Source: an uncultured bacterium | GTDB taxonomy: Bacteria; Planctomycetota; UBA1135; GCA-002686595 | Length of the DNA stretch: 64,000 nucleotides | NCBI GenBank assembly: GCA_938075305.1 | Contig: CALJGV010000008.1 | Coordinates: 178,850-242,849 of the forward strand | Direction: 5' to 3' | Part shown: one piece after another, positions 42,929 to 50,543 of the stretch | How the letters are laid out: each line of letters begins with the position of its first letter | Position numbering within the stretch: the stretch's first letter is position 1 | Notes under the pieces: model-generated | Databases searched by the model: none | Seen by the model: only the letters and a program-made list of their open reading frames with translations | Told to the model about the DNA's origin: nothing | Translations under genes and position numbers: made by a program

Positions 42929-44068
42929 ATGACACGCCACCTCCTGTTCGCCAGCCTCGCACTCGCCGTGTCGCCCTCGTGCCGGGGGATCGCCAGCTTC
43001 ATGGAGGACCAGGTCCCTGTGGACGGCATGGCCAGCACCCCGGCCGCGGACGACCCGGCGCCTCCGGCCGAGGTCACCCTGCGTATTGACGACGGTGCGG
43101 ACTGGATCCAGATCGTCTCCGGGGAGTGGCTCAGGGGCGAGATCCTCCGTGTGCGAGACGACAGCCTGGACTTCGACAGCGATGAGCTGGACGACCAGAC
43201 CTTCGACTTCGCCGACGTTCTGAGGATCATCAGCCCGAACCACCAGGTGGTGCTGACGGAAGACGGCCGGATCTTCGAGGGGCAGCTCGCGGCCGACGAG
43301 TCCTCGATCTGGATCGAGGGCGAGAAGACGGTCAAGATCCCCCGGGCTCAGGTGCTCTCCGTCCTGGCCGTGGAGGGAGGACGGGCCTCCACCTGGTCCG
43401 GCGAGGTCTCGGTGGGCGTCGCGGTTCGGACGGGTAATACCAAGCAGACGGACTACTCTGCCGTGCTGGCAGCGACCAGGGAGACCGCTCGGACCCGGTG
43501 GGCGAACCGCTACAGCGGCGCGATCAGCGAGGTCAGCGGGGCCGAGACGGCCAACAACCACCGCATCGGTAGCTCCTACGACGTCTTCGTGACCAAGCGG
43601 ACGTTCGTGACGGTGCCGGGCATCGATGTATATCGGGATCCCTTTCAGAACGTGGGCCTTCGCGTGACGCCCTACGCGGCGATCGGCTACGAGATCGTCG
43701 ACACCGCGGACCACACTCTGTCCCTCAGCGCCGGTCCGGCGTTCCAGTATCAGCAGTACGACTCCGAGCTCGCCTCGGGGTCCTCCACGGACAACTCGTT
43801 CGCGGGGGTCTTCTCGACCTCTTACGACTGGGACATCACCAGCGATGTGGAGCTCACTGCCAACTACAACATCACGGTGCCGATGCCGGAGATCGACGAG
43901 TACAACCACAACGTGGTCGGCACGCTCTCCATCGATCTGGCCGGGGACCTGGACCTCGACCTCTCGGTGACCTGGGACCGCATCAACTCGCCCGAGGCGA
44001 ACGCCAGCGGGGTGATCCCGAGGAAGGACGACTTCCGGATGACGGTCGGGATCGGCTGGACGTTCTGA
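42929..44068 (+). CDS. DUF481 outer-membrane beta-barrel protein
   Basis: The chosen start is the ATG at 42929 (MTRHLLFASLALAVSPSCRG), which opens a signal peptide, for 379 residues. A soluble N-terminal segment with 'IVSGEWLRGEILRVRDDSLDFDSDEL' resembles small beta domains placed before DUF481. From about residue 150 a DUF481 barrel follows: 'WSGEVSVGVAVRTGNTKQTDYSAVLAATRET', alternating amphipathic strands, and an aromatic C-terminal residue (VGIGWTF) suited to BAM recognition. It is a predicted salt-stress-inducible-type outer membrane protein. Confidence 0.8.
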   Translation: MTRHLLFASLALAVSPSCRGIASFMEDQVPVDGMASTPAADDPAPPAEVTLRIDDGADWIQIVSGEWLRGEILRVRDDSLDFDSDELDDQTFDFADVLRIISPNHQVVLTEDGRIFEGQLAADESSIWIEGEKTVKIPRAQVLSVLAVEGGRASTWSGEVSVGVAVRTGNTKQTDYSAVLAATRETARTRWANRYSGAISEVSGAETANNHRIGSSYDVFVTKRTFVTVPGIDVYRDPFQNVGLRVTPYAAIGYEIVDTADHTLSLSAGPAFQYQQYDSELASGSSTDNSFAGVFSTSYDWDITSDVELTANYNITVPMPEIDEYNHNVVGTLSIDLAGDLDLDLSVTWDRINSPEANASGVIPRKDDFRMTVGIGWTF

Positions 44069-44195
44069 GGTCCCCAGGTCCTCGATGGGGGCGGCGTCTT
44101 CACCCGCCCTGGCCTGCGTTTGAGATCCCGCCGCCGCCTGAGTCCCAGCCTGCCCCCGGGCGTCCCCTGGGGAGACTGCGACCAGGGAGGGTGGG

Positions 44196-44285
44196 TGGCG
44201 GAGAGGGTGGGATTCGAACCCACGGAACCCGCGAGGGCTCACCGCCTTAGCAAGGCGGCGCATTCGGCCACTCTGCCACCTCTCC
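44196..44285 (-). tRNA. tRNA-Ser(GCU)
   Basis: On the minus strand, GGAGAGG pairs with CCTCTCC. The anticodon stem CCGCC/GGCGG encloses loop TTGCTAA with anticodon GCU. A long variable arm, T-arm GTGGG-TTCGAAT-CCCAC, discriminator G and an encoded CCA (44198-44196) complete a type II serine tRNA. It is intact. Confidence 0.95.
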
Positions 44286-44505
44286 GCTCGGGCGAAGAAG
44301 ATAGCGACCGTGGTCTCCTGTGGCTCAGATGAGTTTCTGGAAATCGCGGGGACGCAACCGGGAAGGAGGAATCGTGGGAAAAGCGTCAAGGGAAGATCCA
44401 GATCGCCACAATGTGGCCCGAGGTGCAGCGTAGGCCCTTCCCTGGCCCGGCTCCTCCCGCGTCGGTGCCCGTCAGACGGCCCGCGCCGGCCCCAGAACCG
44501 ACCCG

Positions 44506-46503
44506 ATGCCCGATCACTCCCACTCCACTGAAGCCGCCAGAGGCGACCTCGTGGGGGGGCCGTCCCCGCGACCGGCGCCCTCGCGGGGAGAGCTCGGTCA
44601 CGCCCTCTTCCGGCTCTGGCTCCTGAACGTCCTGGCGGGAACCCTCGTCGGGTCCCTGTGGTTCTTCGACGCCCCTGTGGATCGGGCTCCCTGGATCCGC
44701 GTCTACGTCTCCCTCGCCCTGGTGTCCTCGGTCGCGGTCCTCGCCCTGGTGCCCGGCGCGGCGTACCTGGTGATCTGGCGCTGGATCCGGAGTTGGCGCC
44801 TCGCCTGCCTGATGGCCGGCTTCGTGGGGGCGTGGTTCCTCGCGATCCTCTACACCGACACCATCGTCTATCGCCTGCTGCGCTATCACTTCTTCGATAG
44901 CGCCGTGCTCAACGTCGTCCTCACCAAGGGGAGCGGCGACTCCATCATCCTCGGCGCCTACGTCTGGGAGACAGCGGGGCTGGTCATCGGCGGGCTGACG
45001 CTGATCCAGTGTCTCTGCTCCGCCTGGTTCGCCCGCCGGATTCAGCGCCTCAACGGCGAGGGCGTCCGCGGCAACCTGTTCCTCCAGCCGAAGACGGTGG
45101 TGGTCCTTGGGTTCCTGCCGACCCTGTTGTTCAGCCAGTCGGTCAGCGCCGCGGCGGACGTGGCGCAGCACCGGGAGGCCCTGCGCGCGATCCAGCCGAT
45201 CCCGGTCGTCCCCCGGGTCCGCCTCGGGCAGATCATCGAGCCGCTCCTCGACCCGGACGCGGCCCGACCGCCGGAGATGGACCTGCTGCCGGTGAACGCC
45301 ACCCTGGACTGGCCCCACCAGCGACCCGAGATCCCCGCGGACGCGGCGAAGAAGAACGTCTTTGTGTGCGTGCTGGACTCCTGGCGGCGGGACATGTTCG
45401 ACCCCGAGCTGACGCCGAACATCAGCGCCTTCGCGGAGGGCGCCCGGGTCTTCGAGGACCACCTCTCGGGGGGGAACGGGACCAGGTACGGGCTGTTCAC
45501 CATGCTCTACGGGCTGCACGGCTCGTACTGGTTCCCTGTGCTCGCCCAGCGCCGGGCTCCGGTGCTGGTGGAGGCAATGCAGGCGGCGGGGTACGACGTC
45601 CGGATCTTCTCGAGCGCCTCCATGAGCTTCCCTGAGTTCAGGGAGACCGCCTGGGTCGGGGTGGACGACCAGTCGATCCTCGATTCATTCCCCCCGGGGC
45701 TCGTGTCGTACGAGAAGGACGAGCTCCTCGCCGAGGCATTCGATGCGTGGATGGAGCGCCGCCGCGTCACGCGCGACGAGCGGCCCTTCTTCGCCTTCGT
45801 GCTGATCGACGCGCCCCACCAGCCCTACGAGAACCCCGGCGGACCGTACTCCCCGGCGGTGGAGTCCCTCGACTACATCGAGCTCGGCCGCACGACCGAG
45901 GGGCCGGAGCTCGTCGGCCTTCAGGAGCGGGTACGGAACGCGTACAAGAACTCCGTCGTCCACGCAGATCGTACCGCGGGGCGCCTGCTCGACACCCTCG
46001 AGCGAGCCGGCGAGTCCGAGGACACCTTCACCATCGTCACGGGTGATCACGGGGAGGAATTCTTCGAGTGCGGCTTCTGGGGGCACACCTCGAACTTCTC
46101 GCCGCCGCAGGTGCAGGTCCCGTTCATCTTCCGGGGCCCTGGGATCGAGCCGGGAAGCGAGCCGCGCCCGACCTCCCACCTGGACTTCTCGAGCACCCTG
46201 CTGGAACTGCTCGGGGCCGACCCTGAGTTGCGAGGGGGATACAGCCTCGGCGCAGATCTGCTCTCGCCCCCCGAGACCCGCGATCGGGTCGTCGCGGGGT
46301 GGAGCGACATCGGTTTGTGGACCGCGTCTGGGATCTTCGACATCCCGCTCACCGCGCCCGGGTTGGGCGGCTGGGTCCAGGAGCTCGAGTGCTACGACCT
46401 CCCCTGGGATCCCGTCGCGGACGTTGCCCTCCGGTGCCGCAAGGAACGCTCGGCGCTTGAGACGATGGCGCGCGAATGCGCGCTGTTCCTGAAGGTCCCC
46501 TAG
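44506..46503 (+). CDS. YejM/PbgA-like inner-membrane protein with sulfatase-fold domain
   Basis: A 665-residue protein. Five or so transmembrane helices fill residues 30-215 (DUF3413-like), followed by a periplasmic alkaline-phosphatase-superfamily domain. The block 'EDHLSGGNGTRYGLFTMLYGLHGSYW' near residue 322 is very like the corresponding region of YejM/PbgA. Metal-site equivalents are 'VFVCVLDSWRRDMF' and 'TIVTGDHGEEFFECGFWGHTSNF'. YejM senses LPS and controls LpxC turnover in enterobacteria. The cell has kdsB, so an LPS link is plausible. An enzymatic phosphotransferase role is the alternative. It is followed after 17 bp by an STT3-like gene. Confidence 0.8.
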   Translation: MPDHSHSTEAARGDLVGGPSPRPAPSRGELGHALFRLWLLNVLAGTLVGSLWFFDAPVDRAPWIRVYVSLALVSSVAVLALVPGAAYLVIWRWIRSWRLACLMAGFVGAWFLAILYTDTIVYRLLRYHFFDSAVLNVVLTKGSGDSIILGAYVWETAGLVIGGLTLIQCLCSAWFARRIQRLNGEGVRGNLFLQPKTVVVLGFLPTLLFSQSVSAAADVAQHREALRAIQPIPVVPRVRLGQIIEPLLDPDAARPPEMDLLPVNATLDWPHQRPEIPADAAKKNVFVCVLDSWRRDMFDPELTPNISAFAEGARVFEDHLSGGNGTRYGLFTMLYGLHGSYWFPVLAQRRAPVLVEAMQAAGYDVRIFSSASMSFPEFRETAWVGVDDQSILDSFPPGLVSYEKDELLAEAFDAWMERRRVTRDERPFFAFVLIDAPHQPYENPGGPYSPAVESLDYIELGRTTEGPELVGLQERVRNAYKNSVVHADRTAGRLLDTLERAGESEDTFTIVTGDHGEEFFECGFWGHTSNFSPPQVQVPFIFRGPGIEPGSEPRPTSHLDFSSTLLELLGADPELRGGYSLGADLLSPPETRDRVVAGWSDIGLWTASGIFDIPLTAPGLGGWVQELECYDLPWDPVADVALRCRKERSALETMARECALFLKVP

Positions 46504-46520
46504 GCCGCCCCTCTCCGACC

Positions 46521-48908
46521 ATGCCGCTGCCTGTCCGCGCTGCGATCCTGGCGTTCGCGTGCTTGACCGCCTTCGTCTCCCTGTTAGTCCGGCAGGAGAA
46601 CGCCATCGGCGTGGCGCTGGAGGGGGCCTCTTTCCCCGTCGGCCAGGCACCCGCTGAGGCGCTGACGTGGGGATCCTACGACCCGGACACGCTCTATCAC
46701 GCGCGTCGCGTGGCGCGCGCCGTGGAGGACGCCGGGTGGGTGTCCTCCTTCGATCCCCTCCTCGCTTACCCCGAGGGCGCGGGCCCGGACAGTCCGGGGA
46801 CGGCGATCCCCTGGCCGCCGACCTATGACCTCCTCCTCGCGGCGATGGCCCGGGGGCGTGCCCCCTCGATCGATGCGCTGCTCCCTTCTGCTGCAGGGGA
46901 TCCCGCAGGGCAGCCGCAGGGGGCGTCGGAACCCCTCTTGCCAGCGACCCGGCGGCGCATCGAGCAGCTGGTGGCCTCCGTCCCCATGTGGTGCGGGGCG
47001 CTGACGGCGCTGATCGCGGCGCTGGCGTCTGCCGGATTGGCATGGACCCTCGCGCCCGCTCCGAGGGCAGCGACCACGGCCGTCGCCGCGGCGCTGATCG
47101 CGGGGCTCACGGTCGCCTTCACCTTCGGGCACGTTCGATATTCCCACCTGGGGAACGGCGACCACCATGCGTTCATCTCCTTGATGCACGTGGCCATGCT
47201 CGCCGTGGTGGGGGCGAGCCTCCGACCCGATCGGATCGCGAAGCCCGTGGGCAGCGCGGCCCGGGGCGGCGCGGCCGGGCTCCTCGCGGGGGTGATGATC
47301 ACGAGCTGGACGGCGTCGATCCTCTGGGTCGCATTGGTGCAGCTCGCCCTTGTCCTCCGGCTGGCGCTGCCGTTCAGGGGGGAGCAAGGGAGGCAGAGCG
47401 CGAGGGGGCTCCCCATCCTCGCGACCACGTTCCACAAGGCCGCGCTGCTCGTGGTGATGCCCGCCGCGATCGAGAGCCCCTTCAGCTCCACGGACCCCTT
47501 CAGCTTGATCGAGCTATCCTGGTTCCACATGGCGTGGCTCGCGATCGGGTGGCTGATCTTCGCGCCCTACGCCCTCCTCCCCAGGTTCGCCGCCAAGCGT
47601 CGCGTCGCCGCCACGTTCCCCGCCCTCGCCCTCGGGCTGGCGCTGCTCGTGGGGACCGACACTGGGGCCCGGCTGCTCGAGGCTCTCTCCTGGGCCGGGG
47701 CCGAGAACCCGTTCATGGGGGGGATCAACGAGTCGCAGCCGCTGGCGGAGTCATTGCCCAAGCTGCTCAGGTACGCCGGCGCCGGGGTCGTCCTCGCTCC
47801 GGTGGTGTGGGTCCTGGCGCTCAGGCGCGTGGGCGCCGCGCCGCAGTGCCTGCCCTGGGTCTCCACGCTCCCGGTCCTCCTCCTCTTCGCGCTGCTCCAG
47901 CGGCGCTTCGCAGAGGGCCTCGTGCCTCCGATGGCGGTGCTCCTGGGTTCGTTCTTGGCCGTCGAGGCCCTGAAACGGATCGGTCGACCCCAGCTCCGCA
48001 CGGCCGCCACCGTGGCCCTGGCGCTCCTCGCGATCGCGGCGAACCCGGGCACCCTCGACAGCACGCTCGCCCGCGCGCGAATAGAGGACCCCGCGCTGGC
48101 GCCGTTCGTGACGTCCACGGACATGGCCCGTCGCCAGCGGGCCCAGGCTGCCCTGCTCGAGACGCTGCGCGGCGCCCCTGAGGATCCCGGCCAGCCGCTC
48201 GGTGACCGGCCCCGGGCGGTGTTGGCGGAGTGGGACCTTGGCCACGCCATCGAGTGGCGGGCCGAGCGCCCGACCACGGCCACCAACTTCGGCCTCTATC
48301 TCGGCGAGGAGTCCTTCCTGGCGCCGTGGCGCTTCTTCGCGGAAACGGGCGACGTCGCGGCCGAGCAGATGCTCATCGACCTCGAGGTGGGCACGGTGAT
48401 CATTGACGGCCGGACGGCTGCCCGCCGGGCCGAGATCGCGGCAGCCCTGGAACTCGGGACGCCTGATGAGGCCTTCTGGTCGCGGACCATGGGCGCCCGC
48501 CTCGCCGAAGGGGGCGGAGCCTCGGCCGCCAGCCACCCCGGCTTCCTTCAGCTGATCCGTCAGATCGATCCCGGCGAGGCGCCGGGCGGGATGAGGGCCT
48601 ACGCCGTCGTGCCCGGGGCCCGCCTCAGGGCCGAGGGCCGACAGCTTCAGGTGGTGGCGACCCTGGCCGGCAACCGGGGGTCGTCCTTCACCTGGCGAGC
48701 GACGGCTCGTGCAGGGGACGAGGGGGGGCCGCTGGAGATCAGGGTGCCCTACGGCTTCAACTTCGAAGTCGGAGCCGCGGCCCCTCGCGTGGAGGGATCG
48801 CAGATGAGGCTCTCGGGGCTGACCGTCTTCGTGGACGGTGAGCAGATGCCCGTCCTGGTCACGGACGTGGACGTGGCGAACGGCCTTGTGGTGGACGCGA
48901 ATAAGTGA
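46521..48908 (+). CDS. STT3/PglB-like GT-C membrane protein
   Basis: The start is the ATG at 46521 (MPLPVRAAILAFACLTAF), for 795 residues. There are about twelve hydrophobic segments up to residue 510 and a soluble C-terminal domain. 'WGSYDPDTLYHARRVARAVED' near residue 50, then 'PEGAGPDSPGTAIPWPPTYDLL', match the first-loop acidic motif region of oligosaccharyltransferases. 'LGNGDHHAFISL' and 'EWDLGHAIEWRAERPTTATNFG' correspond to the second loop and the WWDYG region. It may transfer a lipid-linked glycan to an unknown acceptor. Confidence 0.75.
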   Translation: MPLPVRAAILAFACLTAFVSLLVRQENAIGVALEGASFPVGQAPAEALTWGSYDPDTLYHARRVARAVEDAGWVSSFDPLLAYPEGAGPDSPGTAIPWPPTYDLLLAAMARGRAPSIDALLPSAAGDPAGQPQGASEPLLPATRRRIEQLVASVPMWCGALTALIAALASAGLAWTLAPAPRAATTAVAAALIAGLTVAFTFGHVRYSHLGNGDHHAFISLMHVAMLAVVGASLRPDRIAKPVGSAARGGAAGLLAGVMITSWTASILWVALVQLALVLRLALPFRGEQGRQSARGLPILATTFHKAALLVVMPAAIESPFSSTDPFSLIELSWFHMAWLAIGWLIFAPYALLPRFAAKRRVAATFPALALGLALLVGTDTGARLLEALSWAGAENPFMGGINESQPLAESLPKLLRYAGAGVVLAPVVWVLALRRVGAAPQCLPWVSTLPVLLLFALLQRRFAEGLVPPMAVLLGSFLAVEALKRIGRPQLRTAATVALALLAIAANPGTLDSTLARARIEDPALAPFVTSTDMARRQRAQAALLETLRGAPEDPGQPLGDRPRAVLAEWDLGHAIEWRAERPTTATNFGLYLGEESFLAPWRFFAETGDVAAEQMLIDLEVGTVIIDGRTAARRAEIAAALELGTPDEAFWSRTMGARLAEGGGASAASHPGFLQLIRQIDPGEAPGGMRAYAVVPGARLRAEGRQLQVVATLAGNRGSSFTWRATARAGDEGGPLEIRVPYGFNFEVGAAAPRVEGSQMRLSGLTVFVDGEQMPVLVTDVDVANGLVVDANK

Positions 48909-49020
48909 CCGTTTGCGACGTACACACGTCCCCCTGCCACGCTTTGCCCGCTCGTTACACGCCCGGGCCGCTCTTCTGCCTACAGAGCGTTCTTGGCCGC
49001 GTACCCTCCCTGCCATTCCC

Positions 49021-50517
49021 ATGCTCTACCCGACTCGCACGACCCTCGCCTCCTGCTTCCTCGCCGCAGGGGCCCTTTTCAGCTCGTTGAACACGGCTGC
49101 GGCGCAGTCCATCGGCTCCCCGCAGGTCAACATCAACCATCAGGCGCTCGCCGCCGACTTCCTCAACCGGTCGGGGTTTGACCCTGAGGGCGCGAGCCAG
49201 GTCTCGGTGGAGCAACTGCTGGAGCGCTCGTTCTTCACGATGCGCGTCGGGGTCTTCGATCTCGGGCTGAGCTCCTACGCTGCCCTGAGCCGGACCAACG
49301 GCGACAACTTCGCGCTCCTCGCCGGTGCCCTGCTCGAGGTCCAGGCACAGTTCCTCGAGTGGCTCGGGCCCAAGGCTCCAGGCATCAAGGAGGCCGAGAA
49401 GGACCTGAAGACGCTGCGGAGCTACTTCAAGAAGCTCCGCGGGAACGCCATCAACAAGCTGGACCCCAAGCAGACCGGGGATGTGATGACGTTGCTCGGG
49501 GCGAGCAAGAAGGCCCTCGAGGCCCAGGAGCGGTTCGGCCGGTACATGGCCCGGGGGACCGCCCTCGGGCTCGACCGAGAGGACGAGTACGTGGATACGT
49601 TCCTGGTGGCCCCGGGCCGGAGGGACTTCCTCGAGCTCCTGAGCACCTTCGGCGCGATCAGCCCGCCCAACCAGGGCGTCTACTGGACCAACGACGTCGC
49701 GACCTGGACGAACACCTACTTCAACGACATCTCCGTCGTGGCCCTGGAGTTCGCGAGCCTTGGGAGCACCACCGGCGGCGCCTTCGCGGGGATCAGCATG
49801 AACTCCCGGACGCCGACCGGGATGCAGCAGCAGATCTCCCAGCTCGCCGGCAACGCGATGATCGACAACCTGTTCGGCGACAAGATCCCGCCGTCCCTTG
49901 CGGGGGCCCTGTCGGTCAACCTCGTCGTCGAGATCTATGGGGAGTGCAACACGCGAGTGGATGGCGACCTGCGCGCGCGGCGGACCCAGGCCCGGGAGAT
50001 CTTCGTCCCTGGCGGACTCTCGGAGGGAGGCATCTTGCCCCCGAACCTCGCCGACAGCCGCTGGCGGTCGGAGCACGGCAAGGACCACTTCCTCGTGGCG
50101 CTCCAGTCCTCCCAGGCCGCCGGCGCGAGCGAGGCCAGGAAGAAGCACGAGAAGAACGGGTCCTTCGAGTTGATGGATGACCGCGAGGCCAAGCGCATGG
50201 TCGTCAAGGCGCCGTTCCTCGGGACCCCCGCGGCCGATGCCCCGCCGGTGCCGGACGACTTCTGGGGCGACAGCCTCGAGTTCTACCGCTCGTACCGGAC
50301 CGGGTTCATCTATTGGCTGCGCACCAAGGGACAGCGCTCGAAGAAGAGCTCCGAGGCGGCCTTCGCCGCCTACCTCACGCAGCTGGCCCAGGCGGTGAAC
50401 GGGGCCGACTCCTTGGAGGCCACCTTCGAGGAGCAGTACGGCAAGCCGCTGAGCGCGAAGGAGCCCTCCAAGCAGGACCTCGAGGGGCAGTTCCTGGACT
50501 GGCTCTCGAAGCTCTGA
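49021..50517 (+). CDS. Secreted protein of unknown function
   Basis: The start is the ATG at 49021 with a clear signal peptide (MLYPTRTTLASCFLAAGALFSSLNTAAAQ); the upstream part of the ORF overlaps the STT3-like gene. The 498-residue protein is soluble and mixed helical. No known domain was recognised. Notable blocks are 'EVQAQFLEWLGPKAPGIKEAEKDLKTLRSYFKKLRGNAINKL' and 'FWGDSLEFYRSYRTGFIYWLRTK'. Being next to the STT3-like gene, it could be a glycosylated substrate or unrelated. Confidence 0.65.
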   Translation: MLYPTRTTLASCFLAAGALFSSLNTAAAQSIGSPQVNINHQALAADFLNRSGFDPEGASQVSVEQLLERSFFTMRVGVFDLGLSSYAALSRTNGDNFALLAGALLEVQAQFLEWLGPKAPGIKEAEKDLKTLRSYFKKLRGNAINKLDPKQTGDVMTLLGASKKALEAQERFGRYMARGTALGLDREDEYVDTFLVAPGRRDFLELLSTFGAISPPNQGVYWTNDVATWTNTYFNDISVVALEFASLGSTTGGAFAGISMNSRTPTGMQQQISQLAGNAMIDNLFGDKIPPSLAGALSVNLVVEIYGECNTRVDGDLRARRTQAREIFVPGGLSEGGILPPNLADSRWRSEHGKDHFLVALQSSQAAGASEARKKHEKNGSFELMDDREAKRMVVKAPFLGTPAADAPPVPDDFWGDSLEFYRSYRTGFIYWLRTKGQRSKKSSEAAFAAYLTQLAQAVNGADSLEATFEEQYGKPLSAKEPSKQDLEGQFLDWLSKL

Positions 50518-50543
50518 GTCGGACTCGGTAGCCTCGGCGGATC

